Shown: in pieces, positions 1-12,019 of the stretch
How the letters are laid out: each line of letters opens with the position of its first letter
Position numbering within the stretch: the stretch's first letter is position 1
From: Tolypocladium sp. Sup5 PDA-1
Lineage: Eukaryota; Ascomycota; Sordariomycetes; Hypocreales; Ophiocordycipitaceae
NCBI GenBank assembly: GCA_000750105.3
Contig: JPHH03000020.1
Coordinates: 186,001-250,000, forward strand
Length of the DNA stretch: 64,000 nt
Reading direction: 5' to 3'
The notes under the pieces: model-generated
Databases searched by the model: none
What the model was told of the DNA's origin: nothing
What the model saw: the letters and a program-made list of their open reading frames with translations, nothing else
Program-made: the position numbers and the translations under genes

Positions 1-1093
1 CAGTTGCAGATTGTGTGCAGCCTCCATCCTCCCGACGAGCTCCGTACTCGTCAGGCAGACGCTGCGCGAACCGTGGCTGTTTTGGCGCGAGCTGCTAAAA
101 ATGTCTGGTCCCATCCATGCATGTCGACCAGTTGTAGCCGCCCAGGAGGCCCCCGGGTTAGCGACCGAGCGAGCGGGTTAGCACCGGTACCGTCCAGTAC
201 CTGGCGGGCGACCACGCCGTGGGTGCGGACGGGGCTGCGCAACTTGTAGCCGCCTCGTACCCCACCTCACAGCGCCAACAGCGCAGCCGACCATTCAACG
301 GTGCAGCAGAGCGCAGTCGGCGGATGCAGGCCTGGCCCAGCGAGGTGCGGGCGAGCGTTGGGGTGCTGGGGGGCGCTGGGGGGCGCTGGGAGGCGCTGGG
401 GCAGCCTGTGTCGTTCCTTTCCCGCTAACCGCCCCCGTGCCCCCCCCTCCACCTCTGACCTCTCCCGGGCGGGCTGCTGCTGGGCCCTCTCTGCGCTCTC
501 TGCGCTGGCCAGGGCTAGGTTCCCTTATTCCCCCCGTCCTCCCGTCCTCCGTTTTCTCTCTCCCCCATCGTCATCCTCCTCACCACCGTCTCTTCCTCTC
601 CTCCCCCGTCCCCCTTCCCCGGGTCTTTTTCTTTCCTTTCCAGTCGCTCTCTTGTTCTTCAGAAGCCAATTCGGTTCCCGTCACTCCTTCCGGGACCATT
701 ACATTCATTCGGCTCGAACCCACCTACCGACGCCGCCCCGACCGACGTCTCCGCGATCCCACCACTCCTTATCCGCACGCCCGGATCTGGGACGACTCTC
801 TTTATTTCTAGGAGCATCCAACTTTCGCTACTTTCCCTACCTATCCGCACCCTTGACCGTTCGAAATTTTGTATACGTCCTTTCGCCTCTCTCGGCCCAC
901 CACGCTTCCCCGACACTCGACCCTCCCCACGATCCGCGCCTTGACCCCTAACCGAATCGCCTGCCCCTGACCGCGATCCGTCCGACGTCACCGACGGGCC
1001 ATCAGGGCTTGCAGATATATCAGGACCGGGCTAGACGACGGCTTCTCACCACCTAGCAGCTCCCATCACCCAGCAGCTCTGAACTGATCCGCA
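1..1093. other. Intergenic region and 5' leader upstream of the homeobox gene
   Basis: No gene was recognised here. The first 400 bases include a G-rich short tandem repeat (listed separately). Positions 430 to about 1090 are strongly pyrimidine-rich (CT/CCT runs), typical of filamentous fungal promoters and long 5' leaders. The open frames at 301-951 and 437-811 are Pro/Ser/Arg-rich low-complexity translations with no motif, and are read as artefacts of the CT-rich leader. Confidence 0.6.
352..402 (+). repeat. G-rich short tandem repeat, possible G-quadruplex
   Basis: A unit close to ggggggcgctg recurs about three to four times with small changes. It gives at least four runs of three or more G within about 45 bases. 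That arrangement fits the usual G-quadruplex pattern on the plus strand. It lies about 700 bases upstream of the homeobox start codon, in the probable promoter or distal leader. Any regulatory role is inference. Confidence 0.55.
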
Positions 1094-3097
1094 ATGGCGA
1101 CCGAGGTCGAGCAGCCGATGGCTCTTGGCCCAGCGGCCCCCATCCCCGCGCCCTCGAGCTGCAACGGGACGCCGACGTCTGCCACGGCCTCGACGCCCAA
1201 CGCAGCCGGCAAGCAGTCACCCACCCAGTCCACATCGAGCGCCAGCGGGCAATCGTCCAACTCGAAGCGCCCCCCTCGAAAGAGCACCCTGACGCAGCAG
1301 CAGAAGAACCAGAAGCGGCAGCGGGCGACGCAGGACCAGCTAACGGTCCTCGAAGTGGAGTTCAACAAGAACCCAACTCCCACTGCCAACGTCAGGGAGA
1401 AGATTGCAGACGAGATCAACATGACGGAGAGATCTGTACAGATCTGGTTCCAGAACAGGTACGGTAATCCCCCAGCTCGTCATGCACGCATGCCGCTCGC
1501 GGACGCGACGCTAAGTTTTGCCATCTTGACAGACGCGCCAAGATTAAGTTGTTGGCAAAGAAGAGCTTGGAGACCGGCGAAGACATCGACTCCATTCCCG
1601 AGTCGATGCGGGCTTACCTGGCCATGCAGGCAATGGAGTCGGGCAAGGGCCTCGGTGGAAGCTATCTCGGCCGCACCGGACTCTTGCCCTTTGGCCACGG
1701 CGGCATGCTCCTCGGCGGTGATGGGGGTGCCCAGGGCAAAGTTTGTGAGTCGCCTTCATCACCCCATGCTAACAGCTCCATTAGTCGTGGGCAAAGACTG
1801 ACGTCCATTTTCAGTGATTCATCATCTCACCTGCCGGTCGCTCAGCATTGGAAAGTGGACTCGAGTTGGACAAAATACCATGGATCTCATCATCTTCTAT
1901 TCGCCTGACAAGTGCACCATGACTTACTACATCAACAACGAGCAGGCTGGGTACAAGATCGAATACCCCTTTTCCTACATCAAGAACATTTGGCTCGAGA
2001 ACAACGAGGGCGACCAGAACAAGGTGGGAGGCATCGTCATCGAGCTGAACCGCCCCCCGAACTTCTTCATGGATTCCTCGCCCACCACCAACGGCTTCTT
2101 CCAATGCGGAGACTTCACTGAGGACCTACAGGCATCTAACTGCATGGTTCACCACCTCGGCGGCAACCCCAAGGTCTTGACTAACCAGCTGGCCAAGCTG
2201 GTCTCGCTCGAGGCCTTCATGAACCGCCACAACCCTCATCCGTACGGCGACCCCCACGCCCTGTCGGCATCTGCTCCGGTTTCGCCAACCGCTCGGCCGT
2301 CGTCGCAGCCCAACTTCCACCAGCCGCACACGGGAATGCTGCAAGAGCACTGGGGCATCAGCCAGATGCACTCGGGCATGCGCCCGCCGCACGGCCACAA
2401 GAGACAGCGCAGCCGATCCGTCCCCGGACCCGTCGACTTCGCCATGTTCCAGAACCAGCCGATGCCCTCCTTCTACATCCAGCCGCCAGGCGAGATGGGC
2501 CCACCTCAGCACAACCCCAACATCTACGCCCCTGTTCCTCAGCAGCCCAGCGGCGGGATGGCAGGCAGCCTTCGAATCGACACGCAGGCAGGGTTTGGGC
2601 TGGAGATGAGACAGTACCCCATGTCTGCCACGACTGCGTCGCCGTCCGAGTTTCCCGGGAGCCCAGGCTACTTTTCGCACGGGCCCGACAGCGGTGCCAT
2701 GCACAACTCCAACTTCAACACGCCGTATGGCGGCGCCTTCCTGTCCCCAATGGTGAACCCGGACGCCAACGGCCCTTCTGCGGTTTCGCCTCTTCCGTTC
2801 AACGGCCCGACTGAGCCGTCCATTGTCGAACAGTCTCCGCCGATGTCGATGATGGGTCGACCGGGCTCTGCCGAGCTCTATCCCGGCCACGACGGTTCCT
2901 GCGCCGTGTCGGAAGACGGCGGCGCCAGCCTCAACGAAATGTACCAGAAGCACACCATCAACCTGCCGATGCACACGCCTTCTCCCAGCGCATATGTCCA
3001 GTCGCAACATGGCGACCTCGACATGGACCAGCTGGTCCAGTTTGACGCCGTTGACCCCGCGAGCCTCTCACCAGAGGCAGTGCCCCATGCCCAATGA
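1094..3097 (+). CDS. Homeobox transcription factor, Htf1/Hox2-like
   Basis: CDS join(1094..1458,1533..1744,1815..3097), 619 aa. A nuclear DNA-binding regulator. The first splice (GTACGG donor, GACAG acceptor) restores the homeodomain recognition helix: IWFQNR from exon 1 joins RAKIK in exon 2, giving the canonical WFQNRRAK. The homeodomain spans about residues 72-130, after a Ser/Thr/Ala-rich head and a basic KRPPRK segment. Exon 3 begins with the conserved stretch holding WTRVGQNTMDLIIFYSPDK and a KIEYPFSYIKNIWLEN block. This block is typical of the fungal homeobox proteins that control phialide and conidium formation (Magnaporthe and Fusarium Htf1, Podospora Pah1 group). The C-terminal half is Pro/Gln/Met-rich and disordered, with a KRQRSRS basic motif. 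Start chosen as the first ATG of the open exon 1 frame. Family assignment is firm; orthology to Htf1 is likely but not proven. Confidence 0.9.
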
Positions 3098-5169
3098 CGT
3101 GGTTGACGGGTTGATTCTGCCGACTCCTGTCAGATGAGGGAATCTGCAGGCAGTTGGCCCGGCGTCAAATAAAAGCGGTCTACCGGAGACTGATGCACTG
3201 TGAAGGCGTTCTTGTTTTGCGACGGCTGATACCATTGGGCTTTTCGGATTTGCGTTGTTGGATGCCTTTGTCGCTCAAATCTTACCACCACTCAACCCTT
3301 GCCTGTACGGAGGGCGCAGTTTTGTCCGGTTCGACCTTCCTCCATTTTCGGTCCGTTGAGGCCATTATGAATCAGCATGACGATACCTCTCTACGACATC
3401 GGTCATGCATGTCCGGTACAGCGATCGTATTTATTTGCTATTGCTCGTGGAATATTTTGGGGTCTAGACACACACCTTGGCCTGCCGCGAGCAAACATTG
3501 TTATCCTGGTGGCCAATTTCGGATTTTCGGCTCTTTTCTTTTCCTGTTGCTTGTTGGTCTCTATTTCGCCTGTTCGGCAGTTTGTCTTCCGCGGGCGTGC
3601 GCGGCCACCACACGGCCCGCGGAGACGTAATTATACTCATGCATATTTCGAGTAATAGGGCAGTTTCTCATCTTGTCTCTTTATTTACTGCGCGCCTTAT
3701 GCCGGGGTCTGGTTGGGAGACGAGCCCTGGAGGCTTGGCCAAGGTTCATCGCGGTCGGTTCTTAATGGGGGGAGGAGCTCAGGAGGACAAAGTCTTGTAT
3801 GCTGACGGCGCCTTGCGGTAAAAGATGCAAGGTTTGCGGAAGCGGCTTGGAAACTACTCTAGTTATCGATGCTCCTGAAAAGGGGGCGGCGACCGGATGG
3901 GAGGATGGTGCACGTTAGTGGGCCACGGTAGGATATCAAGATGGTTTCGAAGCTCTACGATTGAGGTGCCTTCGTGAACCGAGCCCGTAGCCGTGGGAGA
4001 CTGCACGGTCGAACGGTGTGTCTACGCGGCTTGGGCTGTGCATCTAAGCTCGTTGCAACGTCGCTAGAGCGTTGACGGACGTCGTGTGTGTCGCATAGCC
4101 TCTTTGAGACTGCGCACGAGCATTGGCAGCGGGGACTGGGCCGCGGCGAGAACGGCGACCTATCTACGGAGTATTCCGCAGTCTGTAGCGACATGTATCA
4201 TTCCATAACCGTTGATTGATGTCGGAGCTGAGTTCAAGCCCAGCACTAAGAATAGTACACAAGTACCGTTGTTGGAAGAGTGGCGACGAGACGGACTGCC
4301 CGCTCGTAGTGCTTAGTCTAGTCTCTTATTGCGACTTCCGAATTGCAGATAATTAGGCGGTAAGCTGAAAGCGGCGGCTCGGGCGTGGGTGCCTCGTCAT
4401 CAGCCCCCGGGCCTACTTCGCCCGTTGCCCGTACAATAGTAAAGTGGTGGCTCAGGGGACGCCAGTCAACGGGGCGAGCGTGATTCGCCCTGCCGTTGAG
4501 GAGGCTGCTGCGAGGTGGTTGCGGCTGAGTTGGTGTTGGTGAGGTGGCTTTTAGGTTTTTGCGGCCAACGGGCGTCGATGGTCGAATGCGTGTGGCCCCT
4601 CTTGCCCCTAATAATTTAACCGAGCACTCGTCGTAATGCTCGTTAGCGAGAGGTCAGAGGCAGGCTTGGTAGGTCAGGATGGAGGTGTACGAGTAATAGG
4701 CGGTCGAGAATAAGAATGTCTGGGGCCGCGACACTAAACGGGCAGCGCCTTGGCTGATGCGCTGTGGCTGCGCCACGTCGATTGGAAGGGCTGGGGAACT
4801 TGCACACGCAAGCGCCTTCCCCGACCATCGAAGATGGGCCGAGACCAACGGAGGCTGACGCCTCTCCTAGTTTTGCGAGATTCCCAATTCCTCTCCATCT
4901 CCTTGGTTCGTCTCTTTTTTTTTTTTTTTGCTTCTCGTCATCCTGCCGGGCATATTGCGATTTGAAACGGCTCAACGGGCGGAATCACCGTTGCTGTGGG
5001 CGCCAGTCGATCGCTTCAACGGTCCTTGCTTCGCCAAGCACTGCTAGCACGCCGTTGCCGCTCTTTTTGGACCGAATACGTATTGGATATGCGATAGACC
5101 CGGCGTTTCATCTCGAGGCAGGCGACATTCCGATGTTGAGACACGGACGACGAGTCCTGCTCCTCCTCC
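3098..5169. other. Intergenic region between the homeobox and flippase genes
   Basis: About 2 kb without a recognisable gene. The first 600 bases carry T-rich and CT-rich sequence that could hold the homeobox 3' UTR. The frames at 3154-3630, 3477-3821 and 4643-5189 have no family features, start at arbitrary points and are rejected. A T12 tract lies near 4917-4929 and an ACGGAGTA motif at 4166-4173. Confidence 0.55.
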
Positions 5170-8100
5170 ATGGCACCGAGCCACAATGACGCCGCACCGG
5201 GTCGGCAGCGCGACGACCGCGACGGGGACGACGACGACGCGAGACGAGATGGGGATCTGGGAGCGCTGAGCGAACGACACCCTCCTGCTGCGCCGCCGCG
5301 ACGGACGAACCCCCGAAGATCGCACACGGACCCCGCCGACGGGCCCTCGAGAGAGTCGTACCCGCCGCCGTCGACGAGGAGATCGCTGGCGGACTCGGGC
5401 GCCTGGAAGAGATATGAAGGGCACGAGCTGCAGCCGATACCGTCGAGGGCCCTAATGGAGGACCCAAAGCAGCAGACGGCGATCGGCGCCAAGGACAGAG
5501 ACGAGTCTCCCGCAGGATCGACCGGCATGAAAGCATCGATATCATACAGGATTAAGTCATCAATACAGGAAGCAACATCTACGAAAGGAAAGAGGAGAAA
5601 GAGAAACACACGGAGGGTCACCTGGAAAGACCGCGCCAGCGCCCAACTGGCTGCATTTTACCAACGGTTCATCATCGAGGGCCTCCTCCGGCGCATCCCT
5701 CTTCCGCCTACCAAGGACGGCCGCCACGTCCCGCTCAACCCTCGCAATGTCGGCCCAGACGGCCTCATCGATGAGCGCAGCAACAAGCCCTACATCGACA
5801 ATTTTATCCGATCCAGCCGCTACACCGTTTACGACTTTGTCCCCAAGCAGCTCATCTTCCAGTTTAGCAAGCTGGGCAACTTTTACTTCCTCGTCATGGG
5901 CATCCTGCAGATGATTCCAGGACTGAGTACGGTCGGACGCTGGACCACCATTGTGCCCCTCGGGATCTTTGTGGCGTTTAGCATGGCCAAGGAGGGGTAC
6001 GACGATTACCGGCGGTACCAGCTCGACAAGGCTGAGAACCGAAGCAAAACATGGGTCCTGTCGCACGGCGTACGACGGACCCTGAAACCAGCCTCAAGAT
6101 CCAAGTGGAGGAGCCCCGCGGACAAGCAAGAGGATGTCGCCGACGACGTGGTGGCCCTGCAGGACCTCGAAAACTGTGCTACGGCTGACCTTGGCGAAAC
6201 GCATGACTGGGTGCCCGTGCAATGGCAGCACGTCCGCGTCGGCGACGTGGTGCGACTGCAGCGCGACCAGGCTGTGCCGGCTGACATGGCGCTGCTTCAC
6301 GCCACGGGGCTGAACGGCATTGCGTACATTGAGACCATGGCCCTGGACGGCGAGACGAACCTCAAGAGCAAGCAGGCGTGCACGCTGCTCGCGGAGCGGT
6401 GCAACACGATGGAGGGCATCAAGTCGACCCGTGCCACCGTCGTATCCGAGGATCCCAACCTGGACCTGTACAGCTACGACGGGAGGGTGACAGTCGACAA
6501 CCAGACGCTGCCCCTTTCGCTCAACAATGTCGTCTACCGCGGGTCGACGCTGCGAAACACCACCGAGGCCATTGGGCTCGTCATCAACTCTGGCGAGGAG
6601 TGCAAGATCCGCATGAACGCCAACAGAAACGTCCGCGCCAAGGCCCCGGCCATGCAGTCCATCATTAACAAGATGGTGCTGTTCCAGATTGCCATTGTGC
6701 TTGCGCTGGCCGGCGGGCTGACGGCCGGATACTCCCTGTGGAAGATCAGGGTGGAAGACTTTTCTCCCTACATCGTTTCCCGCCCGCTCTATGACGCGAG
6801 CGTGCCGTTTAAGAACGTCTTTTTCGGGTACATGATCATGTTTAACACGTTGATCCCTCTCTCCCTGTACATTAGTATGGAGATTATCAAAATAGGGCAG
6901 CTCCTCCTGATGGACGACGTGGACATGTACGACCCGGTGACGGACACGCCCATGGTCGCCAACACGACGACCATTCTGGAGAACCTGGGGCAGGTCAGCT
7001 ACGTCTTCTCCGACAAGACGGGCACCTTGACGGAAAACATGATGCGGTTCCGAAAATTGAGCGTCGCGGGCGTTGCGTGCCTTCACGATATGGACGTGCA
7101 GAGGGACGAGGAAGCGAGGCGCAAGAAGGTTGAAGCGACGCAGAAGCGCTCAAAGGGCAAGGAAAGGTCGCTGCCGACAAAGCGGATAGACGAGGAGGAC
7201 GAAATAATTTACGACGACGAAGACTTTCACAAGAGACACGCTCCGGCGAGATTGAACTCGGTCGGATCCTTGTCGCACTGGAGATCTACTGTTCGCCCCG
7301 ACGAGGAGCCCGAGATGAAGACCGAGGAGCTGCTCGACTACATCCGGCGGAAGCCAAACACGACGTTTTCACGCAAAGCGAAGCACTTTTTGCTCTGCAT
7401 CGCTTTGTGCCATACTTGTCTGCCCGAAGCCAAGGACAACGGGGAGATTGCCTTCCAGGCTGCGTCTCCCGACGAGCTGGCCCTGGTGGAAGCCGCCCGC
7501 GATCTGGGCATCATGCTCATTGACCGTCCCGCGCAGTCCATCAAGCTGCAAACCCGCGACGCCGACGGGTCCCTGCAGACCGAGACGTACCAGGTCCTGG
7601 ACGTGATTGAGTTTAGCAGTAAGAGGAAGCGAATGTCAATCATCATCAGGATGCCCGACGGCCGCCTCTGCATCTTCTGCAAGGGAGCCGACAACGTCAT
7701 CATGTCGCGCCTCAAGCTGAGCCACCTGGCGGAGCAGAAAGCCAAGGATATCGGCCGCCGAGCTAGCATGCGTAAGACCTTTGAGCAGGACAAGGCGATA
7801 CGTCGGATGAGCGAACAGGCGAGTGCGAGGGGGACGCCGCGGACGAGCTTTGCTCTGAAGCGCGCGGAGTCGACTGATCCGCTCGAGGGGCTCAGACTCA
7901 GCCTCGGACGCAGGTCCACGGATCTGGCTAGAATTTCGCAGTCGGAGGCTGTTGGGTCGTGGATCACCAGGCGGCAGACTGAGGAGATGGCATCTCCTCG
8001 AACGTCGGCCGACTTTTTGCGCAGCCCGAGGCAAAGTGTTTCCCGGGTCCCGTCCTTTGAGACCGCCGATTGCAGAGTCGACGAATCGGTGGCGGCAAAC

Positions 8101-9951
8101 GAGGCGGCCGTGTTTGAGAATTGCTTCCAGCACATTGACGACTTTGCTTCCGAGGGCCTGCGGACGTTACTGTACGCATATCGCTACGTTGACGACGATG
8201 CGTACGCAAGGTGGAAGGAGCTGTATCGAGAGGCAGAGACGAGCCTGGTGGACCGCCAGAGGCGCATCGAGGAGGCGGGCGACCTGATTGAGCAGAGGCT
8301 CGAGCTTGCTGGAGCGACGGCCATCGAGGATAAGCTACAGGACGGTGTTCCAGAGACGATTGACAAGCTGCGCCGAGCCAACGTCAAGGTGTGGATGCTG
8401 ACCGGCGACAAACGCGAGACGGCCATCAACATTGGGCATTCGGCGCGTCTGTGCAAGCCCTTTTCGGAGATTTACATCCTGGATGCGATGCAAGGCGGCC
8501 TGCACGATACCATGACGGCGACGTTGAACGACGTCGGCCGAGGGATGGTGCCGCACTCGGTGCTTGTGGTGGACGGCCAGACCCTGGCTACCATTGACGC
8601 AGACGATGCCCTGGCTGTGCTGTTCAACGATCTGGTGGTGCGGGTTGATTCCGTCATCTGCTGCCGAGCGTCGCCGTCGCAAAAGGCCAACCTCGTCAAG
8701 TCCATTCGACGCCACGTACCCAGCAGTATGACTCTGGCGATCGGTGACGGCGCCAACGACATTGGCATGATCCAGGCCTCGCACGTGGGCATTGGAATCT
8801 CTGGCCGCGAGGGCCTCCAGGCGGCTCGCATCTCGGACTACTCGATCGCGCAGTTTCGCTTCCTGCAGAAGCTGCTGTTTGTGCATGGGCGATGGAACTA
8901 CCTCCGGACTGGCAAGTACGTCTTGGCCACATTCTGGAAGGAGATTCTCTTCTTTCTGGTGCAGGCGCACTACCAGCGCATGAACGGATACTCGGGGACG
9001 TCGCTGTTCGAATCGTGGAGCTTGACCGTGTTCAATAGCGCGTTCACGTCGCTCCCGGTGATACTGCTCGGCATCTTCGAAAAGGACCTCTCGGCCGACA
9101 CGCTGCTGGCGGTGCCCGAGCTGTACACGTTTGGGCAGCGGGGGCAGGGCTTCAACTACAGGCAGTACTTGGGCTGGATGGTCATGGGCGTGACGGGCAG
9201 CTTCATCATCTTTTACACCACGTGCGGCGTGTACATGCCGAATCTGTTTACGAGCGACACGAGTCTGTTTGCGATGGGGGATATTTGTTTTACCGCTGCG
9301 GTGATTTTCATCAACGTGAAGCTCTTGTAGGTCACGGGTCTCTGCTTCTGCCATCTTAACGCAACGACTAACATCTCTAGAATCCTTGAGCTGCACTGCA
9401 AAACGGTGGTCACATCCGTTGGCTTCTTCCTTTCGATAGGGGGGTGGTTCCTGTGGAACATTCTCCTCTCCGCCATTTATAAGAAGAGTGTCGGGCCATA
9501 TATTGTCCGGGACGCCTTCCTGCACAATTTCGGCCGGAAGCTGCAGTGGTGGGCGACCATGTTGCTCGGCTTAGCGATGCTCATGGTCTTGGAGCTGGCT
9601 GTGCAGGGCGTGCGGCGGGTGTACTGGCCGACGGACCAGGACCTCATGCAGCGTATCGAGAAGGATGTGGGTGTGGGGAGGAGCATCACGCATCTTACGG
9701 CGAAGGGGGAGAACGACGAGGAGGATGTTGAAATGCAGAACCTCGTGGTTGAACGAGGACGCGACGATGCGACGAAAGCGGAGGTGAGTCGCGCCACGTC
9801 GAGGAGTCCGCATTCTCCGAGGGTGAGCTACGAGCAAGTGCGCCGGCCGAGGGTGAGCCACGACGACTACCGGCGGCCCAGGTTTACGCCTCCGGCCGAG
9901 GAGCGCGAGAATCCGTTTGAGGGGCGCAAGAAGCACAAGGGCGGTTCATGA
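5170..9951 (+). CDS. P4-type phospholipid-transporting ATPase (flippase), Dnf3-like
   Basis: CDS join(5170..9326,9381..9951), 1575 aa. A membrane pump predicted to move phospholipids from the outer to the cytosolic leaflet of trans-Golgi, endosomal or plasma membranes. Actuator motif DGET is at residues 393-396, the phosphorylated-Asp motif DKTGT at 615-619, TGDKRE near 1078 and the hinge motif GDGAND at 1192-1197. All catalytic motifs are intact. The short intron (GTAGGT...CTAAC...TCTAG, 54 nt) lies in the last membrane segments: the frame hits TAG immediately if it is not spliced. Two charged insertions follow: an acidic/basic linker after DKTGT and a Ser/Arg-rich insert at about residues 860-980. 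Long inserts of this kind resemble Dnf3 rather than Drs2 or Neo1. The N-terminus is Asp/Arg-rich and disordered. Flippase identity is near certain; the Dnf3 subtype is an informed judgement. Confidence 0.92.
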
Positions 9952-10497
9952 GGGTGTTGTGTATGGGCAGATGTGTGATATCCAGGTGTGGCTGCGCGTG
10001 GGTGCAAGTATATATGGGACGAACGAGGGTTTTACCTCTCAAGAGGGGGATTCACGAATGGGGGTGTTTTGCTGGCGTGGCGTTTGGGGTGGAGGATAGA
10101 TGGCAGGGGATGAATTCTGGATGAATAGTATTTGGAGTATCAATTCAACTACGATTACGCTTAATCTCGGGAGCTATGGGCATTTCGCCGCGAGAAAATC
10201 AGCTGATGTCGTGCACTCGGTAAATATTGCGCGGGACGTGGATCGTCGATGAATACCCCTGGCCCGGGTTCGGAAACGGTGCGATCCGACCTCGCGGGGC
10301 TCAGGCCCGCTCCGCGTTTCGGCATCAAAGCGTGGCAACGACATGTTTTCTTCTTACATTTTACCTTGTACGATGAGTTAACCTGAATCACTTGCCACTT
10401 CTGTCTGGTTGCTGCGGCTTTCTGCGTTTGTTGTTTTGCGAAGAGGCTTTTAGGCCCTGATACGATCGTAAGGCAAGGCAAGGCAAGTGAGGTAACT
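9952..10497. other. Intergenic region between the flippase and Izh-type genes
   Basis: About 550 bases with no gene. A short tandem aaggc repeat (aaggcaaggcaaggcaag) lies near 10470-10487, just upstream of the next start codon. The minus-strand frame 10161-10682 has no recognisable features and overlaps the spliced Izh-type exons, so it is rejected. Confidence 0.6.
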
Positions 10498-11887
10498 ATG
10501 AATGGGCTGGCGGGGCGTGTGCGGAGGAGGGTGAGCGTCTTGCGGGCGCGGCGCCGGGAAGAGGGTGGAGGCGGGCGGAGTGGGAGGAGGAGGTTGCTGC
10601 GGTGGGAGGAACTTGGTGAGTGGCCCCCTCTACAAGTTCCCCGTTCGAGGATGGTACTGACTTGTTCACCGGATAGCTCCATGGCAACAGTAGGTTGAAG
10701 ATTTGATGCTCATCTTGGAGGGCTGGGCTAACACGGGTAGGGAGGGAGCGGAGCATATACGGACGGGATACCGGTATGTGGCTCCCCTAACACAGCTGTG
10801 TCGATACTTGTCCGGGAGCTGACGTTACTGGACGAGTTAAGAGCGGAGAGCACGTCGGCGGCCGAGTGTCTGGCTAGCTGGCTGCATCTACACAACGACA
10901 CGGGTGAACATTCACACTCCCCCCTTACACATCTATCGAGCTGAACCTGGAGAACTGACACGGACACGCGAAAACCACAGTCAACGTCCTCTCCCACCTC
11001 CTCGGCGCAGGCATCTTCATGTCCCTCATCCCGCTGCTCTGGGCCGCCGAGATACCGCCGCGGTACGCCGCCGCCGCGCGTGTGGATGTACTCGTCTGCG
11101 GGGGGTACCTGCTCGGCGTGGCGGCGTGTTTCCTGATATCCGTCGTGTAAGTCTTCCTTCCCCGTCTCGGTTCCTCGGCTAGATATGGCGGTAACCCAAT
11201 GTCTGGCAGCTTCCACACGTTTCTCCCGCACAAGAGTCTCACGCGGGTGCTTCTCCCGCTCGACTTCCAGGGCATACTGCTGCTCATGTGGTCCGCCACG
11301 CTGCCGCTCGCGCAGTACACCTTTCCCGCGCAGCCGGGCCTGCGGAACGCGTACGTGCTGCTCTCGACGCTGGGCGCCGGCGCGGTGTCCGCCTCAACCA
11401 CTGCCGGGGTGCGGGCGGCGGACGGGGGCAACGACCGGGCTGGCCTGCTGGGCATCTTCGGCGCGGGGACGTTTGGCGGCGTGACTGTGCATGGGGCGCT
11501 GCTGAGGATGATGGAGGGCGGGCAGGGGCAGGCTGGGACGATTTGGGCGGTCGGGGGGTGGTGGATTGTCGGAACGGGGGTGTTGAATGGGCTGGGGATG
11601 GTGTGCTATACGGTCAAGGTGAGCATGGCCTTTGCACTGTCAACGGACCAACTATCCTGGTAGTTGCCAGCTGCTGACAAGACGCAGTTTCCGGAGCGGT
11701 GGTGGCCCTGTACGTTTGACGTGTTTGGGGCGAGCCACCAGATTATGCACGTCATGGTGCGTTCCCTGATGCACAGTGGATGGGCTGAAGAGCTGGCTGA
11801 CGGTGTGGATAGGTTCTTCTCGCGGCGCTGGCGTACGCAAAGGCGGTGGTGATGGCGTTTGACCACCTCCATGGACTTGCTGTTTGA
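10498..11887 (+). CDS. AdipoR/haemolysin III family seven-TM membrane protein (Izh-type)
   Basis: CDS join(10498..10615,10677..10689,10741..10773,10842..10903,10981..11146,11210..11618,11688..11756,11813..11887), 314 aa. PAQR-family integral membrane protein; yeast relatives (IZH1-4) affect zinc and sterol homeostasis. Splicing yields the family landmarks in order: WEELAPWQQEGAEHIRTGYR, then CLASWLHLHNDTVNVLSHLLGA, then FHTF, then FPERWWPCTFDVFG followed by SHQIMH. The three predicted metal-ligand histidines are H133 (in FHTF), H284 and H288 (in HQIMH). Exon 2 is only 13 nt and is required to give the conserved PWQ. Intron 3 must use the distal TTAAG acceptor (10840-10841), because the nearer CACAG gives the wrong frame. 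Every junction has GT...AG ends and the total closes exactly in frame. Ligand and physiological role are unknown. Confidence 0.88.
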
Positions 11888-12019
11888 GGAGTGTCACTTA
11901 CACGGGCTTCACAGTGGCCGTGGAGGGAACGTAAGGGGCATGGGCATATCGTGATATCAGAGAGGAGAAGCCACACAACCGCTAAACGCCCATGCAGACA
12001 AATAACATGAACAAACACC

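Noticed and set aside
301..951. Plus-strand frame of 216 codons near the left edge
   Set aside because: Pro/Ser-rich translation of a CT-rich leader with no motifs.
3154..5189. Several frames in the homeobox-flippase intergenic region
   Set aside because: Short, uncorrelated with any family, and the region resembles UTR/promoter sequence.
6094..9525. Long antisense frames over the P4-ATPase (6094-7086, 8335-9525)
   Set aside because: They have no family features and overlap catalytic-motif coding sequence; typical shadow frames of a GC-rich gene.
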